A DNA stretch of 64,000 nt from Lepraria neglecta (taxonomy: Eukaryota; Ascomycota; Lecanoromycetes; Lecanorales; Stereocaulaceae): contig CM065648.1 in the NCBI GenBank assembly GCA_033220425.1, positions 5,022,001-5,086,000 of the forward strand, in the 5' to 3' direction. This document shows positions 32,225-43,264 of this stretch, piece by piece; positions within the stretch are counted from its first letter, which is position 1; each line of letters opens with the position of its first letter. Below the pieces are notes generated by a model. That model searched no databases. It had not been told where the DNA came from and saw only the letters and a program-made list of their open reading frames with translations. The position numbers and the translations under genes are program-made.

Positions 32225-33250
32225 AGGTGGAAGTTTTTGTTAGTTGGTTAGAACTACTATTCGGTTGACGGTCTAACTGTTCGGTTTTGCGAAGGTGTGG
32301 CAAATATTTGAATTAGGTTAGCGCGCTGCTCAAATGTCTTCAGTATTAGGGTTTTAAGTCTAGCTCTGACTCGGACATTAAAGATTTAGCGCGCGGAGTT
32401 AATCTTGAGTTGTCTTGGCGAACCGTTTAAGACTATTAGTGACTACTGGTCCTAAATAGTTAGACTGTCTAACTTTCAGAATGGACTGCGGACTGCTTGC
32501 TAAGCAGTCCACAGTACAGTTTGCCGTTCAAACTGGACGGTTTGGACCATTAACAGCGTTGTCTGGATAGCGTTCGTATTTAATTGGCGCTGGGGAGATT
32601 GCGGGCATTTCCACGACTTTTACAAGATAGAATTGGGAGACGGAAGCGTCACTCAACGAGACTGTGATCTCCGGTGCTATTCTTGTAGGATGTAAATTGT
32701 CCTTGAAAACGCCTAGACCGTTTTTCGGCTACTAAAGGTAAAGGGCACTCGTGAGCTCAGGGCTGTTCAGATGCAACGATGGATGCGGCTTCCAATTTCG
32801 CTCAAACAAAAAGGTTTAGGAAATGCGGCGATATGCTTACATTTGCATGCAATATAAGGTGATTTGCCACCACGTTTGGGATGGTGCCTTATGGTGATGA
32901 TGAAGAGGACCAGTGCCAACTGAGGAACATCTTCGGGGTTAAGCCAACCACAGGAATTGATGCCCACGCAATGACGAAGGGGACGTGCTACTCCGAGCAA
33001 GACCTGATGATCTTAGTTAAGAAAACAACAATATGAACTACACCAAGGAGGATACGTGATTCTAGTGTTAACCTCTCGCCCTGTCCACCCTAAAAAGCAG
33101 TGGCATAATTCGAAGCAGCATCGTTTAAAGTATGAAATTACTTCTTCAAATAGCCCCAGGCAACTCTCGAGGCTCCCTGCTCCAATTCAAGCGCGAACTC
33201 GAGGATCCCGACTAGAGAACAAAAACCTCAAAAGACATATATAGAATTCA
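32225..33250. other. Intergenic, with a short perfect inverted repeat
   Basis: Probably the old promoter of the STAND-type gene. GGACTGCTT-GCT-AAGCAGTCC at 32,490-32,510 is a perfect 9-bp inverted repeat, and related GACTG/CAGTC motifs crowd 32,460-32,530. The rest shows no gene. A minus-strand frame at 32,767-33,000 has no family feature. Confidence 0.45.
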
Positions 33251-33274
33251 GATGCACGGGGCCTGGTCGGATTG

Positions 33275-33754
33275 GGTTGGATATATGGCCACACTTCTTC
33301 GACGAGTATACATTACCTTGTTATTTCCCAGAACGAATCATATCAAAAAAAATCATGCATACGGCCAATTGAAACTTCTGCTCACCAAGCCCTCAGATCT
33401 AGATATATGTATCTGGCTCTACGACCCAATTCTCCTATCGAGTACAAGATCGATCACATAGCTCAAGTCATTCACGGGGTTGGATTCCGGGGCCAGGTCT
33501 AGGCAAGCATAACAACGGCATGCTAAAGCCCATTGATCATCCACCCGATCTTAAATGAACGTCAAAAGTTCTCTCAGGAGGCCGTAAATTTGGACTTCTC
33601 CCTCGTTCGCCTTTATTTGGCCAGCAATTTGACTGGGTCGAGAGGGACCAATATATCACCCTTGCTGATCTTAGGACTACGCTGCCAACCGAACATACGC
33701 GCCATTGTATGGCTCCAAGTGTACAAACACCGGCAATTCAATTCCTTAGGTTAA
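33275..33754 (+). pseudogene. Unknown decayed protein
   Basis: Four protein-like segments appear in successive frames: LDIWPHFFDEYTLPCYFPER, then ETSAHQALRSRYMYLALRP with IEYKIDHIAQVIHGVGFRGQ, then KHNNGMLKPIDHPPDL, then NERQKFSQEAVNLDFSLVRL. Their quality suggests a real gene broken by at least three frame changes. I do not recognise the family. Confidence 0.5.
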
Positions 33755-34117
33755 TGGTTGGGACGACTGTTCTTTTATTACGAATCCTGAATTTGTCACT
33801 GCTTGGGACAATCCAGTCTTAAGGGGGAGGTCAAAATCAAATCTCGCCATCCGATATGAGTGGTATCCAGATCTACCACGCCAACTCCAGTAGCCCACGA
33901 TCGATAGCACTCATACGAGGAAATCCAACCGGCCTCGCAGACTTCTGCCCTCGCGGCCAATTGTTCCCAAGAATCGGCTAGCAGCCCTGAAAGCTTTCGT
34001 CAGCCAATTCACAGGCGCGCATTCAAGACCTATCTCCCATTCGACGCTTTTGAGTGCGCACTCCTCAACCATAAGCTCCCACTTCACATCCTCACAACCA
34101 TCAAGCCATTCGAGGAC

Positions 34118-35215
34118 ATCATCAAGCCACAAGGCTTCCTCATCGCCCGCTTCATCATCATCGGCCTCCTCTTCCCACAACAGCAGCGTATAAAGCCCCG
34201 CCGCCTCCTCCCCAGTCGCCATCCCATCAACTTCCCTCCCTGTCTCAATCCCCGTCATAACTCCCAGCCCATCATCCTCATCCTCCTCCACAGCACCCTC
34301 AGCATCACCCTTCCTAATCCAAGCCAACTCCCCCACCTCCCCCTACACCAATCAAAACTACCGCCTCATCGCCGCAGATGGCTCCATTACCTTCACAACC
34401 CACAATCCCAAAGCCGCCACCCCCTTCACCCCCTCCCCCGCCGGCGCCCTCATAGCCAACAATCTCTACGCGTAACTCTCTGTCCCCGTCAACGGTGTAT
34501 CCGAAGTCCAATTCCTCTCCTCCCTGGCAAAACGCCAAGCCCCAACCGGGACCCCGCTCACCTGTACCGTAACCGCCTCCACCACCGGCGTCGCGCTCCT
34601 CAGCTGTTCTGCAGCCGGCTCCACCGCCCAACAAGTCTGCGGGCAATCCTTCTACCTCGGCGCCACGAACCAATGCCAGCCCTTAATCCTCGTGACCTAT
34701 GACCCGGCTACAGCAAATACATCGGGTGGAAATAGTGCGGGCACGCCGGGGACGCCGTCGGCGCAGTTCCAGCTGCAGTATAATACCCCTAAGAATAGCA
34801 ACGGGTACTATGCGCAATATACCAATTACCAGGGAACACCGTCCTAGCTATCGCCGGTTTTGGACACGGAGCCACGTTCTCGCTGGACAGGGCAGTAGGC
34901 CCGACTGCGTCGGGGGCTGTGGTGACGTATGCGGCGGTGTTCCAGATTGGGAGTACGTTTGGGCCGTTGGTGGAGCAGAGCGGGACGGTGCCGGCGGGTT
35001 ATGTGGCTATTGTGTGTACTATGGATGTTGTGGCGATGACGCCGAGTTGTGCGGATGGGACTAGTGGCGCGAATACGGTGCTGCAGGTTTGTGATAGTGA
35101 TTTGCTGTTTTTGGGGACGGCGGTGGGGACGGGCTGTACGGTCCCGGTGCTGAAGACTGGGAGGGGATTGCTATTGTGTGGTGAAGGGGCGCGGGGCAGG
35201 GGCCTGAGGGCATGA
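34118..35215 (+). pseudogene. Ser-rich, secreted-looking hypothetical protein, broken
   Basis: The plus frame gives a Ser/Pro/Thr-rich region (about 34,118-34,330), then a beta-rich part: NQNYRLIAADGSITFTTHN, VSEVQFLSSLAKRQAPTG, TGVALLSCSAAGSTAQQVCG and FYLGATNQCQPLILVTYD. A one-base frame change near 34,843 leads to VLAIAGFGHGATFSL and VVTYAAVFQIGSTFGPL. In-frame TAA codons occur near 34,191 and 34,472. Paired Cys (SC, VC, QC) suggest an extracellular fold. The long acidic minus-strand frame over the first part is judged to be its shadow. Confidence 0.5.
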
Positions 35216-35502
35216 GTAGAGTCCATGTATCGTTCGGTTGACGTTGTATCATAAACTGATGAATGGTGCCATTCCTTGATCTAGTATCGCTTTTTGGGCT
35301 TGTTAATAGTTTATGTTGCAAGATACCTGTGCTGCATGTGTAGTCTCGCCATGATCGCAATTAACCAAAGCACGTGGAATTGCGCAATCGGGTAATTTGT
35401 ACCTGCTATAATTTTTCTAAAGCAAATGGCACTATATCATATCCTACCCTGAGAGAATATACTTTGGAGATGGGTCTATCAATCCTTAGGCCAAATCCCA
35501 AT

Positions 35503-36500
35503 CTATGTCCGCTTCTCCGCCAAGAAAAACCGACTCGTATCGCCCATCGGAAACGAAAAGAACATAGCCTCCTGACACATCAGATTACCAACAGTATAGT
35601 ATCCAAGCATTCCAGAAGCGAACGCAAATGCCCCACCTGTCTTTTTCAGCGCTGTCGCTGTTCCAATGTGGCCGTCGGCGGTGGCGAAATACGAGGCTGA
35701 TACCAACGTGAACGCCATTTGGACTGTGAAGAAGATACCGATGTAGACGAGGTTACTGCAAGGCATCAGTGGGGCTGTAAATGTCTTGAGGGCTTTGGAC
35801 AGGTGGCTCACAGGGGTAGTGATCCGATTAGGAAGAAGAAGTTCCACACTGCCCACACTATATTGGAGTCAGCTACTGCGATGCTTTGGGATGGTGTTCC
35901 AACTTACTGAGGACGAAGAATCCCAAAGCGTTGTTATACTCCACGGTGTCTGGACCATAAGCAGCAGTCACACCAAAGAGAGGTGTAATAATGGCCCCAA
36001 ATCCACCGTAGAAGAACCCGAAAGCCGAAAGCACCGTGTACGCATATGTGTTTCCTAGTACTAGTTCCCACTGTGCCGAAACGACCATACCGATTCCTTC
36101 GCGTAAAGGTCAGCAATTATAACACCCGTTGCGGAGCATCCATGGGCTCAGACCGGCCACGAAGAGGAAATTGCCGATGTATACGTTGGTTATGGTGACT
36201 CCCCGGAATTCCATTAGTGAAAGTGCAAGCGTTGTCAATGTCGTGGAGAATGCTCCAATTGCCAGTGCAGTCTGCTCGAGGATCAGCGGGATGATTCAGA
36301 CTCCATTCGTTTGTGGGGATTTGTACCGGGCTTCCGAGCTGTGATTTCAAAGTCACTGGGACTGGAACCAGATACGTCGTTCCGCTCTGTGAGGAAGATA
36401 CGCTCATTTCGCCGGCGGCTAGAGCGTCGTACTTCCCCTCGTGTTGTGGGCTCTTGTTTGCGATGTTCTCGAGCTGGTGTATCCGGTTTTCGTGGGCCAT
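35503..36500 (-). CDS. GPR1/FUN34/YaaH-family carrier (acetate-transporter-like)
   Basis: Five exons on the minus strand: 36,154-36,500, 35,908-36,096, 35,812-35,857 and 35,503-35,755, with introns at 36,097-36,153, 35,858-35,907 and 35,756-35,811; the first exon needs one frame change near 36,280, perhaps a hidden small intron, giving the fifth piece. Blocks: TTLTTLALSLMEFRGVTITN, GMVVSAQWELVLGNTYAYT, GFFYGGFGAIITPLFGVTAAYG, FVLMWAVWNFFFLIGSLP, NLVYIGIFFTVQMAFTL and GYYTVGNLMCQEAMFFSFP. The family has six membrane helices and moves acetate or related small acids, or ammonium in some members. The N-terminus (MAHENRIHQLENIANK) is hydrophilic, as usual. Probably functional if the frame change is an error. 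Confidence 0.72.
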
Positions 36501-37251
36501 GTTGACCTGCGATTGGTTTATTGTGGAAGGAGTAGTAGTAAGAGAAGATTCGAAAGTATCTGTTTCGTTTTCGGGATCTAAGTATCATTTAAAGGGTCTC
36601 TGTCTTTGGAAAAACCTTCAAGGCAAATGATGCACCGCTAGGATGAAGACCATTTTCGTCTTAGAAAATAGAGATGCATGTGTCGGTCTGGACCTTGGAA
36701 AAGGCGCTGCTCGTAGATCATTTTACCCGTGGATTGCATAGAGTGGAAGCCTTAGTGCGAGTGGATTGGGACACTAGTGGCTCACCACACTTAGTCACGG
36801 TACCAGTCAGAAGCTTCAAAGAGTAGAATTATTCTCGTTGGCAGCTCATTGTGGCTGGAAATGGCGTCACTTGTAAGTTCAAAGAGCGTGGAAGCGCGAC
36901 GTTCGTTGCTCGGATGATCGACAATCCAGCCATTTTAGGGTGAGCACGCCTTCAAAGGGGTTTAAGAGACAATGTAAAAGGGGACAAAACAAACCAATTG
37001 GACATCAGCCAGAGGCGCATGCTTTATGCAAACTCATGCATGTGTTCGCGTATCTTGCGAGCACGCAATGTGTGGCCCCCCACGGCACGCGAAGAGGGTA
37101 CAATGACGAGAGTAGATACTCGACAGAAATTCTAGGTCTGAGTCTAGAACCTTGTGTAGTGAAGTAGCCAAAGCACGCCATACGGAGCGTGGGAGGTAGC
37201 AATCGTAAATGCTGTAGATGCGTTCTTGCAAACTTGGAAACAACAGCGAAA
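36501..37251. promoter_or_regulatory. Divergent intergenic region, 751 bp
   Basis: It lies between the carrier (minus) and the reductase-monooxygenase fusion (plus), so it should carry both promoters. I see no clear TATA box or named operator. Short frames in it have no family features. Confidence 0.4.
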
Positions 37252-40011
37252 ATGCCTTCAATCTTGAACTCGGAGCATGGAGCATCAGGTATCAAGCCAC
37301 AATTAAACGGCAATGGGGATGTCCTAAAGGCCAAAGGCAATGTGAACATGTTTCATGATGAAGACGCTTTTCAGCATCTCCCGAAGCCCCAGCAGGACAT
37401 ACTGCTGTTGCATGGGCCTCGACAGAAATATTGCCTAGAAACGACTGGCGAGATACCAGAGCTTCGATCAGGGCGGGAAATCTTGGTACAAGTAAGCGAA
37501 CAAGCAAGGTATTGCGGCAATCATACTCATCGTCAAAGGTCGTCGCGATTGGACTGAATCCAGTGGATTGGAAAGGACCGTACGTACTACATCTTTTGTG
37601 AAGATAAGTCTAGGGGCTAATATACGTAGCAGAGATTATGATTTTGGTCTCCCTTCATTCCCCTGGGTAAATGGAAGGGACTTTGCAGGTATTGTCGTCA
37701 AAACTGGCAATGCAGCTTCCAGGATCAAAGCTGGCGATGTGGTGCGGTTCATATCTTAAAAATTTATATGAGGCGCTCAGCTGATAGAACGAAGGTATTT
37801 GGCCCCTCCACGGATTACCGCGACATCCGAAAGGCAGCATACCAAGAGTATCTTGTGACAACAGACTTCAATGTTGCTAGAGCACCCACAGATCTGCCAG
37901 TAAACTTAGGCGCAGCACTTGGGGTGGCTTTTGTGAGCGCACTTTTGGCGCTGGGGATCTCTCTGGGCTTCGACTTCTCTAGAGTTCAAGGAGCACCTTT
38001 CGGCCCAGACATACTCGGCCTGTTGAGGGAGTTAAATCGTGATGAAATTCCAGAAGACGTTCGTGACGAATGTTTTGACGGTATCAAATATGAGGAGCGC
38101 CCACAAGCAGGGGACTGGATTGCTATCTGGGGAGGTAAGTGTAGTCCCTGTCTCTAAGAACATCAGCTCATGTTCTAGCATCCTCGAACACTGGTCTGGC
38201 AGCACTCCAGCTTGCCAAATTTGCAGGTCTACGAGTTATCTGTGTTGCAGATGTTGTCCGCCACGGGGCACGACTTGTCGACCTCGGCGCCGACGTTTTG
38301 GTGGATCGTCAAGACCCGTCTCGAGCCGTTGAGATCATTCGCAGTGTTACCAAACGAGAGTTGCGCTTTGCTATAGACACGGTGGGCAAGGAGACTGCCG
38401 CACACCTACAAGAAAGTCTTTGGCAATCAGGTGAGGAGAAGCAAGCGCATCTGGTTGGCTTGACTGGACTGCCCAAATCGCGACTGCCGGGCGTCAAATA
38501 TCACAGCGTTCCCATTAAAGTCTTCCATAGTGTACCAACCATTGGCGAGAGTGCTATGAATTGGCTGGAAGAGCTTCTGGTAGCAAAGGCTCTACAGCCG
38601 CCAGAGATAGCCGTTGCTGATGGAGGTTTAGAAGGCATCAATAGTGCTCTTGACCAGTTGAGAAACGGGAGCGTGTCTAGCAAGCGCCTTGTTGTTCCCA
38701 TTAGAAGAGAAAACACAAGACAGCTCAACGGGCACACTGGAAAAGACGACAACAAGAAAACAGCAGCGAATCTCGACAGCTTTGAGTACGCTGACAGTCT
38801 CAACGCTAATCCTTCGCGGGTCAAGTTTGCGTGAGTAGTCTATTATAACGGTCGGTGAACATTACTGACGCAACTTTGCCCTTAGCTACTGGGTTCCCAA
38901 CGTATCCGGAGGCTTGGTGATCTCAAAGATTGACCAGCGCACTCGATGGGACCTCGATGCCAACGCTGAGTATGCAAAGACTGCGGAGCGATATGGCTTC
39001 GAATACGCCCTTACTCAGATACGATTCATGGCTGGCTACGGCGCAGAGTTCCAACACGAATCTGTATCCTTCTCTCAAGCACTGCTGCACCACACAGAGA
39101 GACTCGTCGTGATGGCAGCATTACTGCCTGGGCCTTGGAATCCAGCTGTAGCTGCAAAGCAGATAGCGAGTATTGATCAGTATTCCAAAGGACGAATTGC
39201 AGTGAACGTCGTCTCTGGATGGTTCAAACAAGAGTTCACTTCCATCGGGCAGTGGTGGCTTGATCACGCGGAGCGATATCGTCGAAGTCGCGAGTTCATA
39301 GCTTGCCTGAAAGGTATCTGGACCCAAGAGGTGTTCAATTTCAGCGGTGACTTTTACCAATTCCACGATTATCCACTCAAGCCGAAACCAATCGCCAGAC
39401 CAGGGCGACCATACCCCGAGATATTCCAGGGTGGGAATTCTATCGATGCGCGGGAGAACGCCGCAACTGTATCCGATTATTACTTCATGAATGGCAATAC
39501 CTTAGAAGGCTTCCAGACACAGATCGCAGACGTCAAGGAAAGGGCAGCAAAGCACGGCCGCGAAGGCCAGGTCAAGTTCGCCCTGAATGGATTCGTCATT
39601 GCTCGAGAGACTGAAGCAGAGGCTATACGGGTCCTGCAGGAGATCCAAGGCAAGGCCAACATAGAGGCTGTGGAAGCATTTGGTGACGCGGTCAAGAACG
39701 CCGGTGCATCGACATCGAACAAGACTGGCATGTGGGCAAACTCAAAGTTCGAGGATCTCGTGCAGTACAACGACGGCTTCAAGACGAAGCTGATTGGAAC
39801 GCCCGGGCAGATCGCCGACAGGATACTGCTCCTCAAGTCTCTGGGTATAGATATCCTTCTTGTTGCGTTCCTCCACTATGACGACGAGATACAGCAGTTT
39901 GGGGAACAGGTTCTACCGCTTGTGCGGAAGTTGGAGGCGGAGGGTCGTGGGAAGGATGAGGCTTTTGAGATCGAATTGACCGGCGATGTATATAGGAAGG
40001 TGGAGGCGTAG
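37252..40011 (+). CDS. Fusion of a medium-chain reductase with an SfnG-like flavin monooxygenase
   Basis: Six exons (37,252-37,491; 37,539-37,579; 37,633-37,741; 37,795-38,134; 38,179-38,830; 38,886-40,011) sum to 2,508 bases, exactly 836 codons. Residues about 40-425 are a medium-chain dehydrogenase/reductase: GroES-like GLNPVDWKGP and WVNGRDFAGIVVKTG, then the NADPH-binding WGASSNTGLAALQLAKFAG. A hydrophilic linker (about 425-455) leads to an FMN-dependent luciferase-fold domain close to dimethylsulfone monooxygenase SfnG: KFAYWVPNVSGGLVISKI, IRFMAGYGAEFQHESVSFS, LPGPWNPAVAAKQIA, GRIAVNVVSGWFKQEF and PEIFQGGNS. Introns have GT-AG ends and the last has an ACTGAC branch site. The reductase may feed reducing power or act on a related substrate (inference). 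No in-frame ATG lies between about 38,556 and the monooxygenase. Confidence 0.85.
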
Positions 40012-41065
40012 TCTAGGCACTCATATTAGAAATCGTTGAGGGTCTCTCTCATATAGCTCTAGAGCTATATGATGCGCAATGGATGGCAACGTTCATCAAT
40101 GTTCAAGTTAGATCAGGAAGGGATCCGAGAGCCATGGCACGAGTTTAGTCTGCTAGCTGTGTCCTGGTCTGGACTTGCTTACGTAAGCTAAGGTGCGGAC
40201 ACTTCTTGAAGACACATTCCATATGGCATACTCAGCATGTCTAGTCGATCGAGAGTAGAATATGGAGGGCTTGATTTGGCTTATGGCGACCACTCGACCA
40301 TGATGTTCGTTGTCAATCATTGAGCACAGTCGAGTAGCTGCAAAAGAGATCATACGCGCAGCAGAGATATATTCTTTGTGCTGGCATCTTCGACTGGTAT
40401 TGCTCGGGTGCATATGCGGTCATCGGACTCTGCGTCCGTAACATCCCGTTTGGCTCAGAAGTCTTGTCAGAAGAATCATTGTGATGCTCACTGCATGCTT
40501 TGGCGACTGGCCCTGCAGAACGGCCTGCTCATGCGCCTGGATCCGGAAGGTGGTTGGTCATTCCCAAATCTCTCACTGCTTGCGCTTTTATCCCGTCATG
40601 CTCGAGCCGACATTTTCCAATCCTAATACAATTGGTTGCGGCTTACACTTGCGGCTGATTCAGAGTCCGAGGTGGCCAATCAATGTTCTGACGTGAAATA
40701 ACAATTTTGGGAATGATTTGGGTGTCCTCAACTACAAGGATCTCTAGAACAGCAATGATCTTCGTTGAGTGTTATGGGTAGCCAATCAGGCTTGCCTGAC
40801 ATATAGAACGGCCTAGACAAGCTACATAGCGAGTTATTGATAGCGACTTTTGTTTCAGTATGACCTTTGGACCAAGTCTAAGTCCCATGGACTTTACGAA
40901 AAAGGCAAGAAGCAAGACTGCAAAATCCGTCGATGAGAGTGTTTTGCCGGCTCAATCGTTAGACTCCTAGGCAATGGAGGCTATGTATTTCTCCACACCT
41001 TCTATATTTATCATAAGCAATCTTGTCCAGACCACCAGGTTAGCCATGGCCACATACTACCGACC
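40012..41065. other. Intergenic; no gene seen apart from the palindrome
   Basis: Short plus-strand frames (40,378-40,696) show no family features. The last 100 bases should hold the promoter of the peroxidase gene, and TCTATATTTATCATAAG near 41,000 could serve as an AT-rich core element. Confidence 0.4.
40049..40072. repeat. Perfect 24-bp palindrome
   Basis: The core ATATAGCTCTAGAGCTATAT extends by two paired bases on each side. It starts 38 bases after the fusion gene's stop and lies in its likely 3' untranslated region. Confidence 0.85.
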
Positions 41066-42728
41066 ATGATGAAGCTGAACATCGCTATCCTGGCCCTAGC
41101 CTTGACAGACACTACTAGGGCTGCATGTCCATACTCCAAAAGAGCTTTAGACGATCCCGATTTCATGAAGGAGCATCTCACAAAGCGAGATGAACCAAAA
41201 GCAAAGCGCCAGGCTACGTTCAACGAAAACCAGTTGATCGACGTCACTGGCGACTATGCTTGGATTGCACCCGGCCCAAACGACTTGAGAGGTCCCTGCC
41301 CTGGTCTCAATGCTCTTGCCAACCATGGTACTTTCCACATAATGGAGTTGTGCCGCTCTCGGTTGGCGCGAGTGCTACCAAGCTGATCGGTCACAATCCA
41401 TGCAAACGTCACATGTTCGCGGCTCACATTGTTTTCAGGGCTTGCTGCTGACCTAGGAGTGCCGCTGATAACGTATTCTACGTTGGGAGATGGAGATGTT
41501 GTGTACGCCATTCTAAGCCCTTCCTCGATTCTCAAATCTTATTGAATTTCCATTAGCGCAGACACTTGGAGCATTGGGGCAAAGCAGCCGGAGGTCTTGA
41601 ATACACCCATCGTTGGCGCCGGAGACGGTCTCTCAGGAAGTCACAACAAGAACGAAAACGATGCAAGTGTGACACGCGGCGGTGGGTGGGCTTCAAGAAC
41701 ATACAAAAATTCTGTCATTGATAATCCTTGCAGACTACTACCTTTACAATGGAGACGTCTCGGTAAGCTTTCTTGCCCATTCCACTTTAGTCCATTTCAT
41801 TTTCTGTGTTGGCTCTGAGAGGACATTGACTAGGCTCATGACAGAGTGTGCGCGTGGAAAAATTCCAAACCTTATACAATCTTCAAAATGCTGCAGTCCC
41901 CCCAATTATGACCTCGATGTGCTGTATGTACTCTCATCATACCATTCTTACGCTCATAAAGATTGTGCTAAGAACATCAACAGCATACAACATGGAAAGT
42001 ACACATTTGACAACCCCGAAAGCACAAATCCCTACTTTTACATGTCCCCTTTCGGCGGTCTTGTTGTAGGCAATGGAGCGCACCTGTTCATCCGTACGTA
42101 TTCTTTCTACTTAAAGTATTCGCATGCTAACCTAACATCTCCCAGCCGCCCTAATGTCCAACCACTCCACCGACTACCCCGCCGGCATCCTCACCAAAGA
42201 AACCCTCAAATCCTTCTTCGCCATCGCCGAAGCTCCAGACGGCACCCTAACATATGCCCCCGGCTACGAGCACATCCCAGAAAATTGGTACCGCCGCCCC
42301 CTCGGCGTCGCCAACGAATACAGCGCCACCTCCTTCGTCACCGATGTCACCCAAATGGCCTCCGTCGTCCCCGAAGCTCTCTCTGTCGGCGGCAATACTG
42401 GCACCGTGAATAGCTTTACGGGTGCTGATTTGGGTAATATTACTGGTGGTGCATATCAGACTCCCGATCGTACGGATCCAACGAAGTTTGTTTGCTTCTT
42501 TTATCAGTTGAGTCTGGCGCTTTTACCGGACTTTTTGAGGAGTGAGGCGTTGGGGCTTTTGCAGGAGAAGATTGGACCGTTTGTTGATCCTGAGTGTGCT
42601 AAGATTGGCAAGTGAACTCCTCGATCAAGGACTTATGTAAGTAGGAGCATACTGATCTGAAAATCAAAGCAAACTACAATGATGCCTTCGCTGCACAATT
42701 CCCGGGTGCTGCTGTTGGTCAGCCTTAA
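41066..42728 (+). pseudogene. Heme-thiolate peroxidase (peroxidase family 2), damaged
   Basis: A signal peptide (MKLNIAILALALTDTTRAA) is followed by the heme-ligand block GPCPGLNALANHG (PCP motif). Further exons give PHNGVVPLSVGASATKLI, GLAADLGVPLITYSTLGDGD, ADTWSIGAKQPEVLNTPIV, ENDASVTRG-DYYLYNGD and SPFGGLVVGNGAHLFI. The long last block is WYRRPLGVANEYSATSF. Introns: 41,390-41,438, 41,503-41,556, 41,682-41,733, 41,763-41,833 and 42,094-42,145; the final tail exon is uncertain. Three single-base losses (near 41,330, in an A run near 41,853 and in a C run near 41,903) break the frame. Relatives are secreted enzymes that use H2O2 to halogenate or oxygenate organic substrates. Confidence 0.78.
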
Positions 42729-43264
42729 TGAGCCTCAAGAAGGTTGGAGTAACGCCGTTCTCTTTATTATGTTATCAAGATTCTCAAGAAAAGACCTCGG
42801 ATATAATTTCACGACGAGCGTTCAAAAAGAAGATTAAACGATGTGAATTAAAGGCTAAAATACTCCTGACAATCTTATAGTATAAAACCTCGTCTGAATG
42901 TCACTTGATGTAAATTTATTGATAGCATCAGGGTACATTCTTGTGCCTAGACTCACAACCTCATTTCATCACGCTCTTCTAGCTGTAATACGTATCAAAG
43001 ATGTGTTACTAGATACTTTTCACACTCCACTTTCACGGAAAACATGCTAAAATAGTGTTCCGCTCATTGTTTCGGACTTTGATCCGCTACCAATTCTTCG
43101 AGATTGGCCGTGTATTTTTGAATAGTGTTCGGAGCCGCCCTCCATAGCTCCCTAGCCTTGAGATATCCATGGTTATGAGCATGTTACCGCTGAGTAGACT
43201 CCACGATATCTGTTCCGTTTATAACCTCCGTTCCATTCACGACCTCTGTTACCATCCGTTCCAT
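42729..43264. other. Intergenic; no gene seen
   Basis: AT-rich convergent 3' flanks of the peroxidase and the multi-module gene. It contains short repeats of the type CCGTTCCATTYACRACC near 43,210-43,270. Confidence 0.45.

Noticed and set aside
33911-34336. 141-codon acidic minus-strand frame
   Set aside because: It is the complement of a Ser/Pro-rich plus-strand frame that leads into a better coding region, so it is most likely a shadow.
41934-41961. Possible intron in the peroxidase gene (GTATGT ... AAAG)
   Set aside because: At 28 bp it is too short for a fungal intron, and the frame reads through it without a stop.
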